Assembly: GCA_021396245.1 (NCBI GenBank) | Contig: WNYE01000096.1 | Coordinates: forward strand, 90,623 to 154,622 | Direction of reading: 5' to 3' | Length of the DNA: 64,000 bases | DNA from: Sporothrix humicola | Taxonomy: Eukaryota; Ascomycota; Sordariomycetes; Ophiostomatales; Ophiostomataceae | Part shown: one piece after another, positions 10,192 to 21,945 of the stretch | How the letters are laid out: each line of letters opens with the position of its first letter | Numbering within the stretch: position 1 is the stretch's first letter | The notes under the pieces: generated by a model | The model's input: the letters and a program-made list of their open reading frames with translations, nothing else | Database searches by the model: none | Told to the model about the DNA's origin: nothing | Program-made: the position numbers and the translations under genes

Positions 10192-12471
10192 TTACACACC
10201 CCAACTGCCACGGCGCTCGCGCACACCCCAGGCTAGCGGGCTGATGCTGTTGAGGTCCGGGTGCTGCCGCGCCCACTCGTAAATGTAAATCTTGAGTGCG
10301 CGCCAGCGCGGGCAGCTGTCATGGTTGTAGCTGCTGGCGTTGCCGTCGGCAGAGGATGTTGCGAGCTTGTCGTCGTCGTCCAGCGAAATGTGGCCCTTGG
10401 CGGACATGCCAAAGGGAATGGCCGATGAATGGCCATCGGCCGACGGCGTGGAGTCGCCGCTGCCCGAGTCGTCCTGCTCGAGGTCGTCCACCGAGATGCG
10501 CGAGATCTTGGAGAGCTCGCCGTCGTAGGACCTAGCCATGGACGGGTAGCCGAGCGACAGGTAGTTGTAGACCTGGGTGACAAAGCGGTCGGTAAACTCG
10601 GCGGCAATGTTCTCTTCGAGCTCTGCATTGGCCTTTTCCTGCCGCAGGCGCTCGTCGAGGCCCACCAGCATATGGAGGCCTCGGGGTTCGGGCTTGCCTG
10701 TGCCGTGGGGGAGGCCGCCGGCCGAGTGTGTGCCGTTGCCGTTCAACGTGCCGTTAACATTGTTCGGCTCGCTGTAAATCGTGCCCGGATCGCTCTGGCC
10801 AAAGGCGCGCGCAAACGGGTCACCGGGCGTGCTCGGCGGGAAGGGCGTCTCCAGCAGAGCCGGCCTCTCCAGGGGCACCATGGCCTGGGTCTTGTCGCTG
10901 GCGATACAGAGACCGTGCCACAGACCGGGCTGCCCCGGCGTCTTTTTGTTGGTGTTGTCGGCATTGTTATTGCCGTTCTCGGGGTGCGACTTCTCCATGC
11001 AGTCGTTGATGGTCCATAGGAACTCAGGCTCCAGCTTGGTCTGCTTGGGGGAGGCGCACTTGGCAAACACAATCTCCTTGCCTAGCATGGGCGGGGCCTT
11101 TTTCCGCAGCCGGTTGACGTCCTTCTCAGACGCAAACAGGTCGCGGTTGCGGTAGCCGGCGTAGGCGTTGCGGCCGCGGAACCCGGTCTCAGTAGGAATC
11201 TGGGTGGCCATGGCGGGCGTGAAGGCGACTTGAGTCGTAGTGTTGGCAGTCGACGTCCCTGCAGACGTAGCGGCCGCAGGTTTCGCGTCGGCTGGCGGCG
11301 GGAGATACGGCATGCCGGCCTCTCCTATAGGCCGTGCTGCAGGCGTGGCGCTCTGCCGCAACAAATCCTCCTCGTCATCCTCGTCGACATCGCCCTCTGC
11401 TTCTCTTAGCTTGCGAGCATACGACGGGATGCCGCGGAAGCCTTCGTTGATGCCAGGCAGATCCAAAGGCTCCTCGGGAATATAGGGCATATAGTTCTCG
11501 CCAATGGGCTGGATCGCCGAGTCCTGGGTGTGCTGGCGAGCCGTAGTCGTCCAGATGGGGTCCGTGGGCGGGCTGTCGATGCTCATCTGGTCGAGGTCGA
11601 TTGTCGAGATGCGGTCGAGCTGTGTGGGGCGGGGCAGTGTGACGTCAGGCGTAACTGCAGCTGTAGACGCCGCTGCCGCCGCCTTCTCGCTGCCCGGTGC
11701 AATGAACGGCGATCCGGACACCACGGAGGCTGCGCGCACCTTTGACAACTGCTCGTGGTGCTCCTGCATCTCCCGGAGCGCCCAGCCCACATCCTCCGTG
11801 TAAGAGTCGCGGCGTGTGCGGCGGGTCCGGGCCATGAAGTTCAAAATCTGGTGCGTTCCCGTCGCCTCGCGGCTGCGGCCCTGGCCCTCGGAGCTGTCGT
11901 CGTCGTCGGACCCTTCGCGGATCACGAAATGCTCGGCGCCACCGGCACGTGCGCGGCTGTTGGGGAAGGCGGCCAGCGCGGCATCTTCAAGCATGCGCTT
12001 CTCGGCCTCGCGGGCGAGCATCTCAAAGACATGGGCGGCGGTCTCTTCGTCGCACGACTCGCGGCGGGCGAGGGACTGGGTCTTGCGGTGCTTCTTGCGG
12101 GTCTTGGGGGCATAGATGTGGTTGTGGTAGGGGGTGATGTCGGTCTTGTCGGTGGGCCGTGTGGCCGGGCCAATGTCGCCGTTGCGGCGCGAGCGGCGGG
12201 ACGACTCGATGAGCTGCGGGGCAAAGCGGCGCTTCTCGGCGTCCTTGGTGGCCCGGGCAGGCAGGCGGCTCGGATCGAGGGTCCATAATGTCGGTGGCGG
12301 TGCGTCGGACTGGGGTGACGGAGAAGGTGTAAGCTCGGCAGTTGGTGCAGTCGGGACATTCTGTGCTGGCTGCGGCCCATTCTTGCGGTAACGCTCAAAC
12401 GTCGTCTCGATAGGAACGGGGGCAAACCGGCGCTTGGCCGGCTGCCCCGTGTTAGTCGGTGGTCCGCTCAT
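10192..12471 (-). CDS. Fungal protein of unknown function with duplicated KRRFAP motif
   Basis: This single exon encodes 759 residues from the ATG at 12471 (MSGPPTNTGQPAKRRFAP). An upstream in-frame ATG at 12522 would add 17 residues but is less likely, because the segment between them has leader-like composition. The N-terminus carries a motif twice: KRRFAPVPIE at residues 13-22 and KRRFAPQLIE at 80-89. Each copy is followed by a basic stretch. The middle is Ser/Thr/Pro-rich, acidic and probably disordered. Two blocks near the C-terminus look folded: RFVTQVYNYLSLGYPSMARS (about residues 630-650) and IYIYEWARQHPDLNSISPLA near the end. These blocks suggest a conserved fungal protein, but I do not recognise the family and assign no function. 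Basic clusters are compatible with nuclear localisation, which is inference only. Confidence 0.82.
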   Translation of the reverse strand: MSGPPTNTGQPAKRRFAPVPIETTFERYRKNGPQPAQNVPTAPTAELTPSPSPQSDAPPPTLWTLDPSRLPARATKDAEKRRFAPQLIESSRRSRRNGDIGPATRPTDKTDITPYHNHIYAPKTRKKHRKTQSLARRESCDEETAAHVFEMLAREAEKRMLEDAALAAFPNSRARAGGAEHFVIREGSDDDDSSEGQGRSREATGTHQILNFMARTRRTRRDSYTEDVGWALREMQEHHEQLSKVRAASVVSGSPFIAPGSEKAAAAASTAAVTPDVTLPRPTQLDRISTIDLDQMSIDSPPTDPIWTTTARQHTQDSAIQPIGENYMPYIPEEPLDLPGINEGFRGIPSYARKLREAEGDVDEDDEEDLLRQSATPAARPIGEAGMPYLPPPADAKPAAATSAGTSTANTTTQVAFTPAMATQIPTETGFRGRNAYAGYRNRDLFASEKDVNRLRKKAPPMLGKEIVFAKCASPKQTKLEPEFLWTINDCMEKSHPENGNNNADNTNKKTPGQPGLWHGLCIASDKTQAMVPLERPALLETPFPPSTPGDPFARAFGQSDPGTIYSEPNNVNGTLNGNGTHSAGGLPHGTGKPEPRGLHMLVGLDERLRQEKANAELEENIAAEFTDRFVTQVYNYLSLGYPSMARSYDGELSKISRISVDDLEQDDSGSGDSTPSADGHSSAIPFGMSAKGHISLDDDDKLATSSADGNASSYNHDSCPRWRALKIYIYEWARQHPDLNSISPLAWGVRERRGSWGV

Positions 12472-14660
12472 GGGGACTATGGTGTGTGTGGTGGGATGTG
12501 AGAAGGTTGGTTTGGGAGTCAAGGTCGAAAGGGAAGAAGGTAGTTAAGAGACGCTACTCGTAGGGTGTAGGTCGGGGTGTATCAGGGTGTTCGTCGAATT
12601 CCACTTTATTAAAGGTGAGCAGTCAGAAGTGAAGTGAGGCGAATGATGTGTCCCGCGCGGGGTGGCGGCGAGCCAAAAACGACGTTGCGTCAAGCGTCAA
12701 GATGTCAAAAAGGATTGAGGCGAAAAACGAGTGTCGGGAGGCAGATCACGCCCCAATCGAGCAATTAATAAAACAAACGACGCAGACACGGACGCAAAAT
12801 ACACAAATAAGCTCGGCGTGTGATCCTGGATCGACGGCGAGGGATCAGAACGGAAGATCAGAGAAAGCAGATCAGAGCGGAGGCATAGCTTTTGCTTCGT
12901 CGCTTTGGGCTAACTCGTTATGCAGTGTCGGGTCGGTCTGGGGAGTCAGGGACTGTTGGATTCTGTGTACGTCTGTGTGTGACCGGGGTTTTGCTGTTGA
13001 GGCGGCAAAAGGACGTCACAGCTATTGTGGTATTGTGGCCGGTCGTTGTCGATTAGGGAATTGCTCAAGTTGCTAACTAAAGGCGAGTTTCGAGTGTCGT
13101 TCTCTTCGAATGCACAGAGTACAAGTCCTATCGTATGCGCGCACCCTTTTTCTTTCTTGTATCTCGTCTTTCCCTGTTCCTCGCAGACGGGAAGCGATAG
13201 GCGGTCTCGTTTGTGGTCGGTCAGGGATGTCGTGGAACGGTGAGAAGAGGGGTCCGTTCGAGGAGAGGGAGGGCGAGTTGGAGAGGGAGAGCAGAAGTTA
13301 AAAGAGATTGAAGAGTATCGTCACGAATTGCGCTCGACAAAAGCACGACAGAGCTAGCTGGCGAGAGAAAAAGGCGTGCACCTCGTGCGAACTTGCAAAT
13401 ACTCCGCTACTCCATTTTTTCGGTCGAAAAGAAGGGGGAGAGGGGAGAGTAGACGAGAGGAGCGAGATGAGCAGAAAGAGGAAGAGTTAAAGTGGAAGTG
13501 GACGTGCAAGTGGAAGCGCAAGTGTGGAGTTTGTCCCCAGTTCGGTTCACGATCCCCCAAATGGGCGGTCAGCTGGCGTGCAGAACGTGCAGAAGGTGCA
13601 GGTGTGCAGGAAGGAGAAAAGAAGAACAGCAAAAAAGGAGAAGGTGGATGGTTGCCAAAAATGGACCAAATTGGCTACTTTTACTTAGTAAAAACTAGTC
13701 GATCGCGCCTGCCCCAAAGTCCACGATAATTTCAGTTGTGTTCTTTGTTTTCTCCCTCGTGTCAGGGGATTCCGCCAAGGGCAACGCTTGCGGAAGTAGC
13801 GCTCTACTAAGCCTCTTGCCTCTTTTTTTGCCCGCGTTCTTTTTACAGTTTGGCAGGTGCTCGTGGGGTGGAGGGTAGAGCACACAATAGGCAAGAGAGG
13901 CGGACAAAAAGAGCCTAAAAGTTTGCCTCCCATTTATGGGCGATTTACGAGATACAGCGACAATCGTGTTCGTGCAGAAGCAGAAGACAGGAAGGCAAGA
14001 AGACGACGACATCACAGTGTCAATAAATTACATCACTTTTATCACTTTCATCGCTCTGGTCGGGCGTTGGCCCATGCTTCCTCCGACCCCGCTGTTTATC
14101 TTTCATCCCCGCTGCAGGGTTTGCCAGCCGTGGACAGGGGGCGGCTTCTGGACTTTGGGGCACTTTGGGGCACATCTTCACTGAAAACGAGGCGCTGGAT
14201 CTGCTCTGGCATGCATCGTGACTCACCTGTGGGCAGTCAGTTGACCTTGTTGCCCTGCACAGTCTACACAGTCTGTATTCTCACAGTCTCCAAAGATCGT
14301 GACTTTTTACCGACAGAGCCGTCGCCAGCCCGAAACTACCTCACTGCTTATTTCGTCTTATTTTTTTCTTTCATCTTGGCAGTATCTTTTGTCTTCCTTT
14401 TCTTCCTTTCATCCAAGGGTCCAATTGTGCGCCTACAATCACTAGTCTTTTGGTCACCAACATCCTCTTCTTTTCCACTAGATGATACCCGTAGAGTCCG
14501 GTCGCTGTCAAAACGCGAAAAAGGGCCACTACCAGAAGCCCAGAAGCCAGCTAGAAGGGCAAAAAGGACGGCACCACGCACTCAGTGGCAGTTGACCAAC
14601 AGACATTCAGGGCCACCCACCCTCTCGTGCCAAGGAACAAAGCCGGTGTTCCGTGATACA

Positions 14661-14686
14661 GTGTGTGTGTGTGTGTGTGTGTGTGT
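14661..14686. repeat. (GT)13 microsatellite
   Basis: This is an uninterrupted dinucleotide run of 26 bases in non-coding DNA. Confidence 0.97.
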
Positions 14687-16459
14687 TATGTTGTAGCCAT
14701 CTGGGAGGAATTTTCAGGAAGAAACACAAAAACAACAAGAACCAGACGAAAGGATGGAGGGCTGAGAAAGATAAGAACAGGAGAAAAGGTGTGCTGGACG
14801 ACGTACAGTCGGTCGCCCTGCATCTGCAGGTGTCGTGTGCCCTGTTTTTCTGCATCTCTGGTTCTCTTTCTCATTCAGTCTTTGTGTGTTTTGTTTGGTC
14901 CATCGTCAAACCTCCTTGCCTCGTTTTGCCTCTCCTCAAATAAATTGCCTCCTCCGTTGTTCGGCCATCTTCCCCACGCCCCCCCAAAAGATACACCATC
15001 CGTTGAAGGTGAGCGTGGGCTTGCAGAACAACAGAAAGGCGGGGGATATGCATCGTCCTTTTCTTGTCCCGTTTTGTCGTTGGTCAACAATCGTTTCGAT
15101 TGCCAGTTTGATGTTGTTATCAGTTTTGGATAACGCAAAGCATTATCAATTCGCTATCGCTGCAGAAGACATCGTTGCTATCGCGGCCAGCAACGGTTTA
15201 CTGCAGAAGTAGGATACATAGTAGGAAGGACAGTGACCAGTGGGGGCTGTCTCTTTATGGAATGCTGCACGATATATGCAATGGCTCACCGAAATGAAAA
15301 AGACAAAAATGAGTGCAGTGTTGCGCAATGCACTCAGAACAACAATATCAACAATAAGCGGACGGAATGGCCTCCGTCAAAACAAACACACAAGAAGCAC
15401 CCAGCATCCACACTCTCATTCCAGACCTTCACTCCCCCCATCCCCACTCTCGAAGAGAAAAGGAAACGATGGAACCTCTGCCCCGACGAACCACTCGTGC
15501 CTTTTTCGTCTCTTTCTTCCTCCCTCTGCCTTTTCTGTCCCATATGTACGCCAAGGTTCGCGGGGAAAGAACCGATGGGCCGCCTGTAGCTAGCCATTGG
15601 TCTGGCCCGTTCTTTGTACGATATGTATGAAGCGAAAGAGTATGGAGCACGAGCTGCATCAAACTCACGACAATACAATGTCTGTCCAATGCAGAATGCG
15701 TTGTGCTCCACGCGCTCGAGAAGCGGTGTAGATTTTGTGTTGGTTTATGTCGTTCTTTCATCGTCAATTCTCTAGGCACTTTCCTTTCAGGGGTGCTGCA
15801 TCCACTGTTCTGCACCTAACCGTGGCTACCGGTGCGCTGATGAGAGGACAAAAATTAGTTGCACGATCTGATGTCCAATATTGAAATCAGACCCAGGAAA
15901 GAAAAACCGTCTTGTGATGGTCAGAATCTTTTTAAAAACAGGCAATGCCAGCCGAACGCAAATGCTCACCGACAGCCCCGTCCTATCCTCAATCCTTCCC
16001 TTCCATCGCCAGAGCGGGACCCACGTGGCGGCAGGAGAGCACGGTGCACCGGCACAGTTCCGGGCCTTGGGAACTACGACTGTAGTGGGGACCTCGTTCC
16101 CCGTTGTGTTTACTCGTCTTGAGAACGTGCTAAAGAAAGGGAAACTTCCTTTTTCTGGGCATCTCAACAAGCAGTGCATCATTTTTTGTCCACGGGACAT
16201 GAGCGCCCGCCTGTGAGAGGCCGAAGCTGTACGGCCTGCATATCAGTATGCAAGGTGCTGCAGCTGCCTTACACTCTTTATTTCTCTCTTTCATATAAAG
16301 CACCCTTCACTCTCCTCTTCACATGAAACAAATGTCCTCGCCGTCTTCGGTAAAGAGATCGGTGAGGAGGCGGTGAAGCAATTATGCAGCACCAATGCAG
16401 GGAGAAAATGTCGTGAAGAGTCCAAGTGGAAGAAGGAAAGAGTGTCGTCATGCAATATG

Positions 16460-16720
16460 GCAGACAATCGTGATAGAATATTAGTTTGAATTTATATTGT
16501 TATTCTTTTAACTTCTTGAATATCTCGAGTCTTCTTTTTTTAATTCATATAAATGTAAATTAACTGTCAAGTCGTGTAGTATTTAAATATATTTATTGTT
16601 CCATGTCATAATATTTTTAAAAGAAATAAAATAAAATCGTGCAAACAAGATTGATCAATTAAAATAGTACAATAAATCCTTTCACGTCAGAATGAATTAA
16701 AATCTAATCCATTGATGATA
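16460..16720. other. AT-rich island
   Basis: About 260 bp of strongly AT-biased sequence, with runs such as ATTTAAATATATTTATTG and AATATTTTTAAAAGAAATAA, is embedded in DNA of balanced composition. No coding potential is seen. It could be a remnant of a mutated repeat, a matrix-attachment-like region or the 3' end of an undetected gene. Confidence 0.6.
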
Positions 16721-19700
16721 TTCGGTCATAGTAGAGTCATTTTGGACCTGCGATGCTGGGGTTCTATCAATATCGCCAATGAGATCTCCACCATGTGCCT
16801 GTTCGCATCGCGTGTCGTGGTGTGGCACCCGTACGGAATACGGAGGACGTAGTTCCATGAGTGCATTTACTAAAGTGCACTCGTTGATACTTGAGACTCG
16901 GCCAAACGTCTGGTCGATGGAGATGACTATGTCGTACAAGATGATGCGTGAGACTCGTCTCGTGAGAAGCAATCTACACGATATCGCACTCCTTTCCTCG
17001 GGAGATTTGGTATATCTTGGCGGTCACTGTGTGCTCAGAACTGCAGCAATCTCACCCGCCGGTTAGAGATGCCTTTCACTTTCACTTTATCAAGACCCGG
17101 CTGGTGCCTGGGCATATTTACAGGCCGCCAATTGATACATCACCACATCATCAAGGATGCAACCATCACGTCGACGTGTAATTTAACTTTCGACGAGCCT
17201 CGCCTTTGGCACATGGAGATGTAGAAAAACAAGAGTGATTGAGAGAGAGATATCATGAACATGAAGGCCGATGTCGTTGTCAATCAACTGTGCTTTTCGA
17301 CATCGGACGTCGTTCTTGATAAGGTAAGCCGGGATCATCCGTTCTTGTGTACAAACAAGGAATGGCATGCTGATATATCGAGATTGTGCATCTGTGGCTT
17401 GAGATAAGAGAGCAGATTTGGCAGATGGCACTACCGCACTTACACCGTCTGTGGTGCTGTCTATCTCTTGGCCTTGCTGCTCATGTAAGATTGCAGCACT
17501 TTCAGTCCTCTTTATCTCAAGGCTAGATCTAGGTTGATCAACGATTGATGCTCCAGATATCAGATAGACCGCGCACGCACACGCCACAAACTCCCCATCT
17601 GTGCTGCCGCTATCTCTTTTGACGTGCCCCTCAGTGTTCAGATGCACTTACAAGAGATAACACTAACAGCCTTGCCCCCCTGTCTGTTGCATATCCTTTC
17701 GAGGACGAGCGTTCTTGATATGACAGCTCATAGTCCGAGGGGACGCGTGGCGGCCTTTTTATCTGGAGACAAGATACGGAGGCTAAACAAGGTCCAGCCC
17801 TCTCTCTCAGAGTTTGTGTCAACTGGAAAGGAGACGGCGCGGTGCCGATCGCGTCGGGCCTCTTTAGCTAGTCTATCTCGAAGACTTCAAGGCTCAGGGT
17901 CAGGGCGACACTTTGACGGCAGACGGTCTCCGATATCTTGTTGCAAACCGGGCAATCTGCCACATGAACGCAGGACAACTTGGGGCTACTGAAAGACATG
18001 CCCTGTGTGCCTCGAAGCAAGACATTTTGTCGGAGGGCCACAAGAAGGAATCGAGCACATGTCCCCCTTTCGACCCCTCGAGCCCCTTTCGAGGCCCTTG
18101 CCCCTCAATTCAGCTCTGTACTTCGCCCTGGACAAGCTGTATCATGTGTGCAATTGTGATTTCAGATCGATTATTGGATGCAAATCCCAGGCACAAGACC
18201 ATGCTGTTCGTCCAGAGTAAAATTGTGGCAAAAACGGAGGGCTGCACACGCAGCGAATCACAACGGCCGTAAAGCACAACTCCAACTCGTCCCCAACAAA
18301 CCCCAAGGAACAAAATTCCATGGAATTAAACATGCACGAAAAAGAAGGAGGATCAAGGACAAGACAGAGACCGGCATACGGAGCACGAAAATACCTTGAT
18401 TCAACCCCCGTTTGATTCTTCCATCTCCTTCTTTCTATTTTTTCTTTTCTTTCTTTTTCTATTCTCACGGGCGCCACAGCGCAGGGATACGTGAAGAAAT
18501 TTTCCTCTCCGTACAGGGGATGCAGGTGATGGGTGATGGTGAAACAGACGGCGCAAAACTGACAACTGTATGGGTCCTCCCATCTTTGGACCTTGTTCAA
18601 CCCACGTCTCTTAAGGATATAGAACCTGGTGAGCCTGGAAACGCTCTAAAAGACTTTAAAGAACGTCAGCCAAGCATGGGTAGGCCCCATCGTGAGCGAC
18701 ATTTTCTCATTTTCCCTGGTGTAAGACGTCCAAAAAGCGCAAAATACGGTACATCGTGGAAACGGCAGAAATAATAAAGGGGATGAACAAAGTCCCAACC
18801 GGGGATCTGATACTGTGGGTATAATGATCTTGGGGTTTTTTTTTCTCGATTTTTGTATTGAGATAAAAATGCAGAGACGGGCTGAACTGCAACCTCAGAT
18901 TTGCCTGCATCTCGCTTCGTAGAAGCCTGACTGTGCCGTAAGAAAACGAAAAGAAGAAAAGAAGTGCCGCAAAAGAGGATCCGGGCTGCAAGAGAAGACT
19001 GTAAAACTGCAAAAATGGCGCGCCACATACTCTCTGTGACATGCAATACGATCGATGACGCTATGCAATCCACGAACCAAGGACGCGTACCGGCTCCACG
19101 AAACACGTACTTTGAACACTGCGTATGACGGTGGGTTGCATACGACACACGGATAATTCTTGCTCCCTTTTTTCTCTTCCTTTTTCTTTTACACGCAAAG
19201 AGGCAAAAAACGCATAGTACTTTTGAGTTGGCAGACTGCGTAATAGGCTGGCTATTCTTGCCCTACTTTGCATACTTTACTCGTCTTTTCTGGTGGTTGC
19301 GACTCGTTGTGGTTGCTGTTTTCGGCGTGTTATTCGTTCGCAACAGGCAGTCGAATCCTGGGGTTGGTTCCTTCTCGTTTTGGCCATTCCCACGACACCC
19401 TCATGCTGTTACGCAAACAAACGTGCCGGTGGCTCTTGACCAGCTGGTTGGCGAGATCTTGTTCGATCTTTCCTTCGGTTCTGATATTCAGCTCCGGGGC
19501 AAGCCCTCCGCTCCTTCCCCTCCCAATACTCCAATATTTTACGTTTTTATATGCATTGCCCAGCCTGACAGTCGTCTCAAACGCGACTGGCTGGGCTCAG
19601 CTGGGTGTATGTCACCACATGAAGCACAAGACCACAAGGGCAATCAGCTGTGACAACACTGTTGTCACTCACAGACACAAGCACACAAAGCAAGAAAGAC

Positions 19701-21945
19701 AGAAAGACAACGCTGTGTTTTGAAGTGCCGGGCGCCGCTCCTGCCATCTGCAAGGGCGTATCTTAAAATGGAAAGATCAGGTCTGGGAACAGGCCGCATA
19801 TATGAGCGATGCGAGAGGAAGGCGCGAAGATAACGGTAGGAAATAAAGTGTAGACAGGGAAGGCGCAGACAACGGCGAGACGGCGTGCCTTCCCTTTCTG
19901 CTTGTAAACGTTCATCTCCTTCCTTATCTTCTTCTCGAGGACATGAGGACATAACTTGTCGGCCTCATCTCCTTTTTGACATCGATTTCCCCTTCTCGCC
20001 ATCCTTTGTTCTTCGTCTCCCCATTTATTTATTCACCTCACAACCCTACTTCTCCACCTGTCCTGCCCGGTATTTTTGAACCCCAACCCGTCTTTTTAGA
20101 CTTTTAGACCTGCCGCCGCGCCGCCATAGATCGTGTCCGCATCGAAATCGAACAGCACACCGAAACGCGACCGGAAAAGCAAGGCACCAGAAAATCCTGC
20201 TTACAACCTGCATCGACCCCTGTAACTTGGGTTGGATTCTGGGCCTTTTCTGGTTCTTTCTGGCCCTCTTGACGTCTCGACGCTTCGATTCTCCGATCTC
20301 CCGTCGAATCCACATTTCGAATCACCTTCGGATCACCTTTCGAAGTACTCGTTGAAGTTGCGTCCGCTCCATTCTTCTCCCGTCGCCGTTCCCATAAGAC
20401 GCCGACAAACGGCCACTTTTTTTTATTCATTTCGTGCCTGTGGCGCATTGCAGACGTCCAACAACACGTTTCGCCCCCAACATCAGCCACGACTTTCGAA
20501 TAATACGAAGAAAAACGTACGCATCTACATACAACGTACGTAGTTGTTTCTTTGCATTCTCGAACATCGGCCTTTCTCATACCGGTTGTGGGCATCCTGC
20601 CTCGTTTCTATTTCCTATTTTCCTCTGCAATTTCTTCGATTTTCTTGCCTATCCTGTCTTTCTTGTCACACCCGTTGCATGTCTTCCCGACATTAATGGT
20701 ACGTCAATTCTGCTATATCCCGTCCGCCTTTTCCTTCCCGTTTTCCCCTTGCCTTATTTCTTCACCCTGCACCCTGCCTGTCGTCCACCTGAGCCTTGAC
20801 ACGGCTGTACCTGGCGTCCTGGCATTTTCAATTTCACCTCACGCCGTGCCCCTGTTCCTTCTGCCCTCTGCCGTGTCTTTGTGTTCGTCTCGGGCGCACT
20901 CTACTTTATTGTCAGGCCCCATTTCCCCGAGCGCATAGAACACAGCCGGACAAACATTAAGAAAAATAAAGAGAAAAAAACGAGGCGACAGGGATGTGGC
21001 CGTGAGAAAAACACGGAGCACAGAGCAACAAACAGATTGGAATGTATCATGGGCCTTCCCTGCCAGGCACGCTGATCCCGTCCGTTTCGTCTTTTGTTCT
21101 CGTTCCTAACCCAGGATTTTCTGTGCCCTCACTGCTATTTTGTCTCAACAGTTGGAGTCGACTTGGAGAAACGTCAAGACTGTCCCCACGCGACTTCTGG
21201 CTCTGCGGTCCATCCGTTCATTGCGTTGTGCTTGTTCGTTGCTGGCCCCAGTGGTCCTTGCAATAGTTCTTTTTTTTTTTTCTTCTGCTATTCTGATACC
21301 TTTTTCTAATTCCAGTGTTTTGGTATCACTCACATTTTCATACCTTCAAGTTTTACCCTGTCCAGTCTCGCATTCTCACATCCCTCCTTGTTCGTTCTTT
21401 GCATCTCCTTTCGTTCCTTTTTTGTTTTGGCCGCTGCTCCTCTTTGTGTACCATTGCCATCCTCGTTCGTTTCCTTTTTCTTCTTCTGGGGTTTCTAGAC
21501 TTGTTCTCATTTCCCCGTCTCGTGTTTTGTCTTGCATTCCTTCCACATATTTTTGGTGTTTTTCTCGAGCCTCGAACCCTCTCCAACCTCTTTTGTCTTT
21601 TGCGACTGGCTGGTCCTTGTGTTGTGTTCCCTCTGTTCCTCATTCCCCCCATCTCGTCTAACCTTGCACCTCCACCTGCTCTGTTGTCTTTGCGCCCGCG
21701 ATGAATACAGACTCGTCCTTCCATCCTTTGCCCTCTCACCCATTCGCTGCGATCTGCACCACACTCTTTTACATCCATCACACCCACTGCATTTAGCACA
21801 ATCGTCTTAACACTTCTCGTCCGGTTAGATGTCCTCTAGATCGCATTAGAGTCGAACTCACGATTTGTGACGGCACTCGAGGAACAGCATCGCAACAATA
21901 CGACCCGACCTTCAGCCTTGCAAGGAACACAATACAACGACCACA

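Larger units (their letters stand above)
12472..21945. other. 9.5 kb gene-poor stretch
   Basis: No frame in this segment has convincing coding character. It contains a (GT)13 microsatellite (14661-14686), an AT-rich island (about 16460-16720), weak open frames on both strands at 16700-18100, and a very pyrimidine-rich stretch from about 19900 to 21940. That last stretch resembles the long leader or promoter of the 1743-residue gene. I checked for tRNA B-box-like motifs and 5S rRNA landmarks by eye and found none convincing. Spliced small genes or non-coding transcripts cannot be excluded. Confidence 0.45.

Noticed and set aside
13857..14696. 279-codon frame on the plus strand
   Set aside because: Mixed composition, a hydrophobic run from T-rich DNA and an end in the GT microsatellite indicate a chance frame.
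17183..17647. Minus-strand frame of about 155 codons with a GTAAGT just before it
   Set aside because: No domain is recognised and no convincing branch/acceptor joins it to the frame upstream. Several frames of this length are expected by chance.
19341..19360. GTCGAATCCTGGGG, a possible T arm
   Set aside because: The stem does not pair and no upstream tRNA domain is present.
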